NCBI RefSeq assembly: GCF_018063565.1
Contig: NZ_JAGPBB010000037.1
Location: forward strand, 1-36,946
Direction: 5' to 3'
Origin: Rhodoferax sp.
GTDB taxonomy: Bacteria > Pseudomonadota > Gammaproteobacteria > Burkholderiales > Burkholderiaceae_C
DNA length: 36,946 bases
In this document: positions 16,549 through 25,228 of the stretch, piece by piece
Position numbering within the stretch: position 1 is the first letter of the stretch
Layout: each line of letters begins with the position of its first letter
The notes under the pieces: generated by a model
What the model was told of the DNA's origin: nothing
What the model saw: the letters and a program-made list of their open reading frames with translations, nothing else
Databases searched by the model: none
Position numbers and translations under genes: made by a program

Positions 16549-17262
16549 ATGGGCGCGCAATGGAAAGCCAAAGGCAAGGAACTCGCAGCCAACGCCAAGG
16601 GCAAAATTTTCGGCAAGCTTTCCAAGGACATCATGCTGGCTGCCCGCAGCGGCGCCGACCCGGCCGCCAATTCGCGCCTGCGCCTGCTGGTGGAGCAGGC
16701 GCGCAAAGCGTCCATGCCCAAAGACACACTCGAGCGCGCCATCAAGAAAGGTGCCGGACTGACCGGTGAGGTGGTCAACTTCGAGCATGTGATCTACGAG
16801 GGTTTTGCGCCACACCGGGTGCCGGTGATGGTCGAGTGCCTGACCGACAACCTCAATCGCACCGCACCTGAGATGCGGGTGCTGTTTCGCAAAGGGCAAC
16901 TGGGCACGTCGGGCTCGGTCAGCTGGGACTTTGACCATCTGGGCATGATCGAGGCCGAGCCCGCCGCTGCCGGCGCAGATGCCGAGCTGGCGGCCATCGA
17001 GGCTGGTGCGCAAGATTTCGAACCCGGTGAAGAAGAGGGCAACACCACGTTCCTGACCGACCCGGGCGATCTGGATCTGGTCAGCCGCGCTTTGCCCACG
17101 CATGGCTTCACGGTGCTGTCGGCCAAGCTGGGTTATCAGGCGAAAAATCCGGTTGACCCGACCAGCCTGAATGCCGAACAGCTGGCCGAAGTCGAGGCCT
17201 TTCTGGCCGCCATCGACGAGCACGACGACGTGCAGAACATGTTTGTCGGGTTGGCCGGATAA
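16549..17262 (+). CDS. YebC/PmpR family protein, YeeN-like subgroup
   Basis: The 237-residue protein has the YebC fold signature ([25 protein letters not shown] and [21 protein letters not shown]). The canonical YebC N-terminus MAGHSKWANI is replaced by [11 protein letters not shown], as in the YeeN-type paralogue. YebC proteins were described as transcription regulators and more recently linked to translation of difficult peptide sequences such as polyproline. The acidic stretch at about 145-165 is typical. AAGGA precedes the ATG at 16549. It lies 24 bases after the EAL gene and may be transcribed with it, but no functional link is obvious. Confidence 0.88.
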   Translation: MGAQWKAKGKELAANAKGKIFGKLSKDIMLAARSGADPAANSRLRLLVEQARKASMPKDTLERAIKKGAGLTGEVVNFEHVIYEGFAPHRVPVMVECLTDNLNRTAPEMRVLFRKGQLGTSGSVSWDFDHLGMIEAEPAAAGADAELAAIEAGAQDFEPGEEEGNTTFLTDPGDLDLVSRALPTHGFTVLSAKLGYQAKNPVDPTSLNAEQLAEVEAFLAAIDEHDDVQNMFVGLAG

Positions 17263-17270
17263 AACAGCGT

Positions 17271-17326
17271 TTGTTATCTTTTTTACAGCATCAAATGCTT
17301 GTTTAATATGGCCTGGAGGCCAAAAC
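17271..17326 (+). repeat. Dispersed ~56-bp repeat, copy at the 3' end of the methyltransferase gene
   Basis: It runs from TTGTTATC to GGCCTGGAGGCCAAAA and is the best-preserved plus-strand copy. It aligns gap-free to 11151-11206, and its core aligns to 9271-9304. On the opposite strand it supplies the stop codon and about the last seven residues of the TPR-methyltransferase. Confidence 0.6.
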
Positions 17327-18559
17327 GATCAAACCCTTGACCGGTTGATGATCATTCATGCGCAGGGTGGCCGGTGCCAACACCTCCAGGCGCAAGCCCG
17401 ACAGCTGCACGACCTGCTCCACGTAGCCCCGCGTGTGCGTATAACGTCCACTGCGGCTCAGCTGCCAGTCAGGTGCATCATCGGGCTCGGCCTGCTCCAG
17501 TGAAAACGCAAGCCAGCCACCGCTGGTCAAGGCACTGGACGCAGCAGCCAGAACGGGGATCAGGTCACCAAAATAAACCAGCGTGTCAGCCGACACGATC
17601 AGCTCGAAATCGCCATGGCAGGTGCCCAAAAACTCTGTCAGCTCCGCCACCACCAACCGGTCGTAGCCGCCGCGGGCGCGCGCCTTGGCCACCATGCCGG
17701 GTGACAGGTCAACACCCGCCAGCACGCGCGCATAGGGACGTAACCAGACGCCGCACAAGCCGGTGCCACAACCCGCATCGAGTACCCGCCAGTGGGCCTG
17801 CGGTGGCGCCAGCGACTGCGCCAATTGGCCCGCAATCAGCTCCGGTGCCCGGTAATGCAGCTTGGCCAGCTGCGAATCAAACGAATCTGCGTAATGGTCA
17901 AACAGGTAACTGACATAAGCGTCGCTGGCGCGCGCTGGCGCGGGCGCACTCCCTTGGGCCGCAAGCCGATGGATGGGCACCTCATCGCTGGGAAAAAGCG
18001 CCAGCCACAGGTTCACAATCTGCCCTTCCTGCCCCGTTTTGCTGCGCCTGAAAAGTGCATCCCCCAGCAACTGGCGCGCCTGGTCACCGCGCTGCAGCCG
18101 GTGCAACACCCTGATCTGCCACAACAGTGCCTCCTCATGCACCTGCCCATCGCATTGCGCAGCCTCCAGCTCGGCCAAGGCCAGCGCATCCTGCCCCAGA
18201 TCGATCAGCGCACGGCCCATTCGGTAATGCAGGTCACCCTGCGCACCCGGAAGATGCAAAGCATGCTGCCAGCTGCGCATGGCGGCTTCGATCTGGCCCT
18301 GCTCACGCAGCACATCCCCACAAAATGCATGCGCGCGTCCATCCCCCGGACAGAGCCCGGCCCACTGCCGTCCCAGCGTTTCGGCCTTCGGCGTTTGTTT
18401 GCTTTGCGTCAACACCGCCGCCAACAACGCGTAGGCGTTGCCGTTGTTCCGGTCCTGCAGCAAGGCTTGACGGCACAGGGTCTCGGCCTGAATCAGGTCT
18501 CCACGCTGCCAACAGGCCTGCGCCTGGGTCAACGCCAGTGGTAGCGCGAGTGGATTCAT
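17303..18559 (-). CDS. TPR-containing SAM-dependent methyltransferase
   Basis: The 418-residue cytoplasmic protein has TPR-like helical repeats over about 1-200 (GDLIQAETLCRQALLQD, GQIEAAMRSWQHALHLPG). A class I methyltransferase domain follows, with motif I LDAGCGTG (240-247), VDLSPGMVAKARARG and SADTLVYFGDL. This pairing is common in betaproteobacteria, but the substrate is unknown. Its ATG overlaps the stop of the FAD oxidase gene (ATGA at 18556-18559), so the two are translated together. Its last residues and stop lie in a dispersed-repeat copy. A longer upstream opening overlaps the oxidase and was rejected. Confidence 0.87.
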   Translation of the reverse strand: MNPLALPLALTQAQACWQRGDLIQAETLCRQALLQDRNNGNAYALLAAVLTQSKQTPKAETLGRQWAGLCPGDGRAHAFCGDVLREQGQIEAAMRSWQHALHLPGAQGDLHYRMGRALIDLGQDALALAELEAAQCDGQVHEEALLWQIRVLHRLQRGDQARQLLGDALFRRSKTGQEGQIVNLWLALFPSDEVPIHRLAAQGSAPAPARASDAYVSYLFDHYADSFDSQLAKLHYRAPELIAGQLAQSLAPPQAHWRVLDAGCGTGLCGVWLRPYARVLAGVDLSPGMVAKARARGGYDRLVVAELTEFLGTCHGDFELIVSADTLVYFGDLIPVLAAASSALTSGGWLAFSLEQAEPDDAPDWQLSRSGRYTHTRGYVEQVVQLSGLRLEVLAPATLRMNDHQPVKGLIVLASRPY

Positions 18560-19701
18560 ACGGTACCCCCCACACGCAGGCCAGAGCGGGTGGCACCCAG
18601 CAGCTCGGCGCTCACGCCCAACGCCGTCAATGCGGGTGGCGCGGGTAGTCCTTGTACCAGCGCGGCCGCCAGCTCTCCCATGGCCGGCGCGGTCTGAATG
18701 CCGTAGCCGCCTTGACCCACCAGCCAGAAAAAACCTGACGCATCGGGCGCAAAACCGACCACCGGCGACTTGTCGGCCACAAACGAACGCAGCCCCGCCC
18801 ATTTGCGCCGGATCTGGCGGATTTGCAGGTGCGTGGCGGCCTCGATCCGGTCCGCCGCCGTCGCCACATCGAGCTCTTCCGGTTGAACGTCCTGCGGACT
18901 GACCGGATCTTCGTTGGCGGGTGACAGCAGCAGCACACCGGCATCGGGCTTGAAGTAAAAACTCTCGCGGGCGTCAATCACCAGCGGCCAGGTCGTGATG
19001 TCGCAGTCGGCTGGCGCGGGTGTGGTCAAGGCGGTGCGACGCCGGGGCACCAGCCCCACAGGTGCCACCCCCGCCAGCAGCGCCAGCTCGTCGCCCCAGG
19101 CACCGGCGGCGTTGATCAGCACCGGGGCCGCAAACGCGCCAGCAGAAGTTGTCACCTGCCAGACACCTGCCACCTGCTGCAGCCGTTGCACCTCAGCCTG
19201 GCACACCAGCGTGGCACCGGTCGCCCGGGCACCGCGCAGGAAACCCTGGTGGATGGCGTGAACATCCAGGTCCATCGCATCGGGCTCGAAGATGCCGCAG
19301 TGGGCGAATTCGGGTCGAAGCACCGGCACCCGCTGCAAGATCTGCGATGGCGTCCACCACGAGACGTTGGGGACCAGCGCCTGCATCGCCTGCCACTCAC
19401 GACGCAGAGCCTCCTGATCGGCCTGCCCACCCACAATCAGCGCACCGCGTGGCGTGACCAGTGGATACTCAGAAAACCCGGCGGGTGGGTTGAGGTAAAA
19501 CGCCTTGGACGCGGTGCTGAGCGCGCGCACCGTGGCATTGCCATAGGTTTCGCTGAACATCGCCGCCGAGCGCCCGGTGGCGTGGTAGCCAGGCTGCGTC
19601 TCACGCTCAAGTAAAGTCACGCGGCAGTGTGGCGCCAAAAAATAGGCAACCGAAGCACCTGCCATACCGGCGCCGATGATCAAAACGTCTGGGCTTTGCA
19701 T
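18556..19701 (-). CDS. FAD-dependent oxidoreductase of the D-amino-acid oxidase (DAO) family
   Basis: The 381-residue protein starts with a Rossmann dinucleotide motif (IIGAGMAGASVAYFL, G10-G12-G15) and has GRSAAMFSETYGN, LINAAGAWGD and, near the end, WLVGQGGYGIQTAPAMG. This is the glycine/sarcosine/D-amino-acid oxidase or dehydrogenase layout. It transfers electrons from an amino or hydroxy acid to FAD; the substrate cannot be told. It is cytoplasmic or loosely membrane-bound. It begins 140 bases from the divergent lldD-like gene and leads the operon containing the TPR-methyltransferase. Confidence 0.9.
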   Translation of the reverse strand: MQSPDVLIIGAGMAGASVAYFLAPHCRVTLLERETQPGYHATGRSAAMFSETYGNATVRALSTASKAFYLNPPAGFSEYPLVTPRGALIVGGQADQEALRREWQAMQALVPNVSWWTPSQILQRVPVLRPEFAHCGIFEPDAMDLDVHAIHQGFLRGARATGATLVCQAEVQRLQQVAGVWQVTTSAGAFAAPVLINAAGAWGDELALLAGVAPVGLVPRRRTALTTPAPADCDITTWPLVIDARESFYFKPDAGVLLLSPANEDPVSPQDVQPEELDVATAADRIEAATHLQIRQIRRKWAGLRSFVADKSPVVGFAPDASGFFWLVGQGGYGIQTAPAMGELAAALVQGLPAPPALTALGVSAELLGATRSGLRVGGTV

Positions 19702-19841
19702 GGATCAATGTTGCCAGATGTTGACCGACTTTGCCCCAAACCCGCGCCCGGTTCGCAATTTATTTCAAACCTGCCCGTGCAGTTTTCAGCAACGCCCGCA
19801 GCGGCGGCCCGTAACATGTGCCGTGTCCCTCGGAGAGAAAA

Positions 19842-21011
19842 ATGCCCGTCATTACCCATATCGAAGACCTGCGCCTGCTGGCCAAAGCGCGTGTGCCGCG
19901 CATGTTTTACGACTACGCTGACTCTGGCAGCTGGACCGAGAGCACCTACCGCGCCAACTCGGCCGACTTCCAGAAGATCCTGTTGCGCCAGCGCGTGGCC
20001 ATCAACATGGAAAACCGAAGCACCGCCAGCACCATGATTGGCCAAACCGTGGCCATGCCGGTGGCGCTGGCACCGGTGGGACTCACCGGCATGCAGTGCG
20101 CCGACGGGGAGATCAAGGCCGCCAACGCCGCCAAAAAGTTTGGCGTGCCATTCACCCTGTCGACCATGAGCATCTGCTCAATCGAAGACGTGGCGCGCGA
20201 GACCGGCGGGCATCCGTTCTGGTTTCAGCTGTATGTGATGCGCGACCGCGGCTTCATCGAGCGCCTGATTGACCGCGCCAACGCCGCCAATTGCTCGGCA
20301 CTGATGATCACACTGGACCTGCAGATTCTGGGCCAGCGCCACAAAGACCTGAAAAACGGCTTGTCGGCTCCACCCAAACCCACGTTGGCCAACATCATCG
20401 ACATGGCAACCAAAGTCCGCTGGGGACTGGGCATGCTCGGCACCCAGCGGCACGGCTTTGGCAACATTGTGGGCCACGTCAAGGGGGTGGAAAACATGGG
20501 CTCGTTAAGTGAATGGACGGCCAAGCAGTTTGACCCGGCCTTGAGCTGGAACGATGTGGAATGGATCAAGAAACGCTGGGGTGGCAAGCTGATCGTCAAA
20601 GGTCTGCAGGACGTGGAAGACGCCCGGCTGGCGGTCAACTCGGGGGCTGATGCGCTGGTGGTCAGCAACCACGGCGGACGCCAGCTGGACGGTGCGCCGT
20701 CTTCCATCAGCGCCCTGCCCGCCATCGTGCAGGCGGTGGGCAGCCAGATCGAGGTGCACATGGACGGCGGCATCCGCAGCGGGCAGGACGTGCTCAAGGC
20801 GCGTGCCCTGGGTGCGCGTGGCACCTACATCGGCCGCGCCTTCACCTACGGCCTGGGTGCGATGGGCGAGGCGGGTGTGACCAAAGCACTGGAGATCATC
20901 CACAAGGAACTGGATTTGACGATGGCGTTTTGCGGCCATACGCAGATCGACCGGGTTGACGCAGGCATCCTGCTAAGGTCCCATGATGGGGCCGCAGGAC
21001 ACAGGACATGA
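19842..21011 (+). CDS. lldD: FMN-dependent alpha-hydroxy-acid dehydrogenase, L-lactate dehydrogenase type
   Basis: The 389-residue protein belongs to the lactate dehydrogenase/glycolate oxidase family: FYDYADSGSWTE near the start, ALAPVGLTGM, FTLSTMSICSIEDVA, FQLYVMRDR, and the catalytic SNHGGRQLDG (H277, R280), followed by MDGGIRSGQDVLKA and GRAFTYGLGA. It oxidises L-lactate or a related 2-hydroxy acid, passing electrons to the respiratory chain at the membrane. GGAGA lies just before the ATG. Its TGA overlaps the next ATG (ATGA at 21008-21011), tying it to a 2-oxoglutarate oxygenase. lldD is the most likely identity, but mandelate- or glycolate-type activity is not excluded. Confidence 0.85.
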   Translation: MPVITHIEDLRLLAKARVPRMFYDYADSGSWTESTYRANSADFQKILLRQRVAINMENRSTASTMIGQTVAMPVALAPVGLTGMQCADGEIKAANAAKKFGVPFTLSTMSICSIEDVARETGGHPFWFQLYVMRDRGFIERLIDRANAANCSALMITLDLQILGQRHKDLKNGLSAPPKPTLANIIDMATKVRWGLGMLGTQRHGFGNIVGHVKGVENMGSLSEWTAKQFDPALSWNDVEWIKKRWGGKLIVKGLQDVEDARLAVNSGADALVVSNHGGRQLDGAPSSISALPAIVQAVGSQIEVHMDGGIRSGQDVLKARALGARGTYIGRAFTYGLGAMGEAGVTKALEIIHKELDLTMAFCGHTQIDRVDAGILLRSHDGAAGHRT

Positions 21012-22435
21012 GCAAAACACTCAACGCGGACTGGATCGGCTGGGTCCACAGCAACCTGCAAGCGGGTCGCGACAAGGATGGCATCTTCAAGGTGCTACTC
21101 GATGAGGGTTACAGCTACCCGGATATTTCGTCCTGTATGGGCTATGAACCCAGTGTGCCACTGGCGCAACTGGTCAATCCGTTCGGCCCGGTCAACCGTC
21201 GCAACCCGGACCCGGCAACCGTGGCTGACACGGTTGCGATCGACCGCGCGCAACTCTGGATACCCAACGCCCGCCGACTGGCGGCCCGCGCACTTGAGAT
21301 TCACGCACTGCCTGACTTCCTGCACGCAGAGGAATGTGAGCAACTGGAAATCCTGCTGAATGCGGGCAGCGGCACGGTCACAGATGTCGCTGCGTCTGAG
21401 CTGGCAGCCGCACTGCAGGCCTTGCAATGGCGCCTGTGCAAACTGGTGGGGGTGGATCCCGCCTATGCCGAAACACCGGTATGCCAGTTCTTTGGTGTCG
21501 GTCAGGGCTTGGCCGCCCGCTGTGATGCGTTTGGGCCGCAGGACCTTGATCACCAGGGTGCCCGCATGGGGCAGCGCACCCACAGCCTGGTGGTGTACCT
21601 CAAGCAGGCTGACGAGGGTGGCGAGACGCTGTTTGAGCCAGCCGGGCTGCGCTTGACACCACAGCGTGGCACGGCACTGGTGTGGTGCAACCTGCTAGCC
21701 GACGGCTCGGTCAACCCCCACAGCCAGCGCGAAGAGAAAGCCGTGCTTCAGGGCGGCAAAACCCTGCTGACCTTTCACCTGCGCACCCACAGCAAACAAA
21801 ACCCGCCGCCCGCCCGATACCCGCGAGAGCTCAACGAGTTCATTCCCAACTACACCAGGACCGGTTTCGAGAAACACCAGCTCGCGCCGACGCTGTTCGC
21901 CAGCATTGCACAGCTTTACGCGCTGCAGGTATCAACCCGCAGCGATGAGTTTGTAGAAGGCGGCTTTATCCACCACGCCGATCCCGATGCCAGCACCCGC
22001 AGCAGCAGCTTGATCGACCTGAGCACTGAGCTGCGCCAGGCGATTCACGCCGCGCTGAAACCGCTGCTGGAAACCTGGTGTGGCCAGCCATTGGAGCCCA
22101 CCTACGTCTATGGCATCCGCAGTTACCACCACAACGCCGTTTTGAAGATGCACCGTGACCGGCTCGACACCCACATCATCAGCGCCATCATCAACGTGGC
22201 ACAGCAGGTGAATCAGGATTGGCCGCTCTGCATCGAAGACAACGGCTACCGCCGCCATCAGCTGCTGCTCCAACCCGGTGACATGGTGTTTTACGAGGGG
22301 GGTCGCCTGCTACACGGCCGCCCGCAGCCGCTGGACGGCCAGGACTACGCCAACATTTTTTGCCACTTCAAACCGGTCCGCTATGCGCCTTGCCGCTGGC
22401 GTGACCCCAACCACGCTCAGGTCGCCTGCAATTGA
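21008..22435 (+). CDS. Two-domain 2-oxoglutarate/Fe(II) oxygenase (prolyl 4-hydroxylase-like)
   Basis: The 475-residue cytoplasmic protein begins with a small helical region (about 1-90) and then has two double-stranded beta-helix oxygenase domains. The first (about 95-265) aligns with prolyl 4-hydroxylases (LVVYLKQADEGGETLFEPAG), but the proximal iron histidine appears replaced (R171-C-D173) while a distal H238 remains. The second (about 330-460) has H382-R-D384 and the distal H436 in LLHGRP, so an iron site is plausible there. The usual basic residue after the distal His is D446 in this reading. The target protein or metabolite is unknown. Translation is coupled to the lactate dehydrogenase gene. 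It overlaps the convergent gene by 19 bases. Confidence 0.8.
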   Translation: MSKTLNADWIGWVHSNLQAGRDKDGIFKVLLDEGYSYPDISSCMGYEPSVPLAQLVNPFGPVNRRNPDPATVADTVAIDRAQLWIPNARRLAARALEIHALPDFLHAEECEQLEILLNAGSGTVTDVAASELAAALQALQWRLCKLVGVDPAYAETPVCQFFGVGQGLAARCDAFGPQDLDHQGARMGQRTHSLVVYLKQADEGGETLFEPAGLRLTPQRGTALVWCNLLADGSVNPHSQREEKAVLQGGKTLLTFHLRTHSKQNPPPARYPRELNEFIPNYTRTGFEKHQLAPTLFASIAQLYALQVSTRSDEFVEGGFIHHADPDASTRSSSLIDLSTELRQAIHAALKPLLETWCGQPLEPTYVYGIRSYHHNAVLKMHRDRLDTHIISAIINVAQQVNQDWPLCIEDNGYRRHQLLLQPGDMVFYEGGRLLHGRPQPLDGQDYANIFCHFKPVRYAPCRWRDPNHAQVACN

Positions 22436-25104
22436 TGCGTCACCAGCTTGAAGTCGGGGTCTTCGGCAAAGGACTTGATGGCAAAGCCCAGGCTCTTCAT
22501 CAGTTTGAGCATGTTGTGGTTGTTGGCCAGCACCAGACCCTCAATCTCGGTCAGCCCTTTTTCACGGGCAAAGTCCATGATGGAAAGCATCAGGCGTGAC
22601 CCCAGGCCCTGGCCCTTGAAGTCGTCGGCCACCACCAGTGAGAACTCGCAGGTGCTGCGGTCGGGATTGGTGATGTAGCGCGACACGCCCACAATCCGGC
22701 TGGTCTCGGTGGGCCGCCCGTCTTCGTCAAGTCCGGTTTCGGTGTGAATGGCCACCAATGCCATTTCGCGGTCATAGTCGATCAGCGTGAAGCGCGACAG
22801 CATGGTGGCGGGCAGCTCCTGCATGCTCGACACAAACCTGAAGTAACGGCTCTCGGGCGACAGCCCGCGCACAAACGCCTGCAGCATGTCGGCGTCATCC
22901 GGGTGCACCGGGCGCACGATGTATTCGCCGCCACCGGCCATCGGGCACACCTGCTCGTATTGGGACGGATAGGGCAGGATGGCCAGGTGGTTGTAATGCC
23001 GCACCGACGGCGCGGCGTTGTCAATGACAATGCGCGCGTCCACCGCCAGCGCACCGGAGTCGTCCACAATGATCGGGTTGATGTCCATCTCGCGCAGCTG
23101 CGGCAGCTCGCACACCATCTCAGAGACGCGCAGCAGGATCTGCTCCAGCGCGTCCACATCGGCAGCCGGTGCACCGCGCCATTGGCCAAGCGTTTCGAAC
23201 ACCCGCGAACGCTCAATCAGGCGGCGCGCCAGAAACTGGTTCAAGGGGGGCAGCTCCATGGTGCGGTCGTTGATCAGTTCGATCATCGTACCTCCCGCGC
23301 CAAAAGCGATCACCGGTCCAAACGGCTGATCGGTGACCAGACCGATGCATACCTCACGGCCACGCTTCTGGTTCGACATGTTTTGAATCGTCACCCCGTT
23401 GATGCGCGCATCGGGCTGCAAGCGGGTCACGTTTTGCACCATGTCCAGGTAGGTGTCACGCACACCCACCGCGGTCATGATGTTCAGCGCGACGCCCTGA
23501 ACATCCGACTTGTGGCTGATGTCGGGTGAGTCGATTTTCAGCGCCACCGGAAAACCCAGTTGCGTGGCAATCATGATCGCCTCATTCGGGTTGCGCGCCA
23601 GAATGGTTTTGGTGACCGGAATCAGAAAAGCCGCCAACAGCGCCTTGGACTCCATCTCGGTCAGCACCTTGCGACGCTCGGCCAGCACGCTTTCAATCAG
23701 CAGGCGAGCACCCTCCACATCGGGTTGCGCCAGGTCTGACAGTGGCGGTGGCGTTTGCTGCAGCAGCTGCTGGTTTTGGTAGAACGAGGCGATGTTGCCA
23801 AACGCGCCCACCGCCGCCTCGGGGGTTCTGAAACTTGGAATCACCGCATCGCTTAGAATGCGCCGCGCCTCGCCCACCGAGGCGTCGCCCATCCAGCACG
23901 CCAACAGCGGCTTGCTGGCCTGGCGGTTAAAGCCGGCAATCGCCGTGGCGATGGCGTCGCCGTCGATGCCGGTCTTGGGCGAATAAATCACCAAAATGCC
24001 GTCGATCTGCGGCGCCTGGCTGGCGGCAGCAATCGCGGCGCGGTACTGCTCTGGCCCCGCGTCCTCAGAGACGTCGATCAGGTCGCTCAAGGTCGCCAGC
24101 GGTGGCAGCTGGGGTTTGAGCTGCTGCACCTGCTCGGGCGTCAGCCGTCCCAGGTCCAGCGCAATCTCGCTCACCCAGTCGGCGGCGAGCACGCCCGGGC
24201 CGCCGCCATTGGTGACGATGGCCAGGCGTTTGCCCACTGGCTTGTAGCGCGAAGCCAGGCACTTGGCGGCGGAAAACAGTGCGACAAACGAGCGCACCCG
24301 CACCGCGCCGGCGCGGCGCAGCGCGGCGTCAAACACGGCGTCACTGCCGACAATCGCGCCCGAGTGCGTCAGCGCCGCCCGGTTGCCGGCCTGTTTGTGC
24401 CCGGCTTTGAGCACCACCACCGGCTTGGCATTGGCGGCGGCGCGCAGCGCGCTCATGAAGCGCCGGGCGTTGGTGATGCCTTCCAGATAGACCACAATGC
24501 TGTGCGTTTTGGCATCGCCCGCCAGGAAATCCAGCACCTGCGCCATGTCCACGGCGGTGTTGGGGCCAAGTGACACCACAGTCGAAAAACCCACCGCGTT
24601 CTTTCTGGCCCAGTCCAGAATCGACGAGGTCAGTGCTCCGGACTGTGACACCAGCGCCAGCGGCCCCACATTGGCGAGCTCCCCCGCCACACTGGCGTTG
24701 AGGTGAATATGCGGCCGCTGAAAGCCCAGGCAATTGGGGCCAAGCAGATAAATGCCGTCACGCGTGGCCTGTTTGTGCAGATCAGCCGCCTGCGCGGCGT
24801 TGATGCCGCTGGAAATCACCAGCGCCGACTGACATTTGATGCGCCCGGCAATCTCCAGCGCAGCCGCCACTTGTTCGGGTGGCAACGCAATGATCGCCAG
24901 GTCGGCATGCGTGTTGGCCAGATCGGCCAGCGTGCCGCTGGCGTGCACGTCAAGAAACACCAGTTTACCGGTGTAATGTTGGGCGGTAATGGCCTGGTGC
25001 AGCACCCGCGCTTGCGGCGTTTGCGACTCGGGATCATCAGGATTGCCGGCGAACACGGCAATGGAACCAGGAGAAAACAGCGAGCTCAAAAAATGCTTAT
25101 CCAT
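22417..25104 (-). CDS. Acetyl-CoA synthetase (NDP-forming)-like / GNAT acetyltransferase fusion (Pat/PatZ type)
   Basis: The 895-residue cytoplasmic protein has a CoA-binding domain (about 10-130, SSLFSPGSIAVFAGNP), a succinyl-CoA-ligase-like region (about 145-450, with LTHSGAIVGSD), an ATP-grasp region (about 500-700, with FPVALKIDSPDISHKSDVQG) and a C-terminal GNAT domain (about 735-890, GQGLGSRLMLSIMDFAREKG). This is the layout and length of PatZ/Pat, which acetylates lysines of acetyl-CoA synthetase and other enzymes. H247 is at the place of the phospho-histidine of ADP-forming synthetases, so catalysis there is not excluded. The start at 25104 was chosen where similarity begins; an in-frame opening from 25257 has no family match. 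Confidence 0.9.
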   Translation of the reverse strand: MDKHFLSSLFSPGSIAVFAGNPDDPESQTPQARVLHQAITAQHYTGKLVFLDVHASGTLADLANTHADLAIIALPPEQVAAALEIAGRIKCQSALVISSGINAAQAADLHKQATRDGIYLLGPNCLGFQRPHIHLNASVAGELANVGPLALVSQSGALTSSILDWARKNAVGFSTVVSLGPNTAVDMAQVLDFLAGDAKTHSIVVYLEGITNARRFMSALRAAANAKPVVVLKAGHKQAGNRAALTHSGAIVGSDAVFDAALRRAGAVRVRSFVALFSAAKCLASRYKPVGKRLAIVTNGGGPGVLAADWVSEIALDLGRLTPEQVQQLKPQLPPLATLSDLIDVSEDAGPEQYRAAIAAASQAPQIDGILVIYSPKTGIDGDAIATAIAGFNRQASKPLLACWMGDASVGEARRILSDAVIPSFRTPEAAVGAFGNIASFYQNQQLLQQTPPPLSDLAQPDVEGARLLIESVLAERRKVLTEMESKALLAAFLIPVTKTILARNPNEAIMIATQLGFPVALKIDSPDISHKSDVQGVALNIMTAVGVRDTYLDMVQNVTRLQPDARINGVTIQNMSNQKRGREVCIGLVTDQPFGPVIAFGAGGTMIELINDRTMELPPLNQFLARRLIERSRVFETLGQWRGAPAADVDALEQILLRVSEMVCELPQLREMDINPIIVDDSGALAVDARIVIDNAAPSVRHYNHLAILPYPSQYEQVCPMAGGGEYIVRPVHPDDADMLQAFVRGLSPESRYFRFVSSMQELPATMLSRFTLIDYDREMALVAIHTETGLDEDGRPTETSRIVGVSRYITNPDRSTCEFSLVVADDFKGQGLGSRLMLSIMDFAREKGLTEIEGLVLANNHNMLKLMKSLGFAIKSFAEDPDFKLVTHQLQAT

Positions 25105-25228
25105 GAAACTACCTATTGACTCAAAATGTAACTGTGCTGAGCTTAACCTGTATGACACCCCAAACGGCTGACATAACGCACTAACAACGCAGGCCAATGC
25201 GTGGCTGGGCCAGTTATTCTCTGCTTCC

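Noticed and set aside
16549-17262. Naming the YebC-family gene yebC
   Set aside because: The N-terminus lacks the canonical MAGHSKWANI motif and resembles the YeeN paralogue, so the symbol was left blank.
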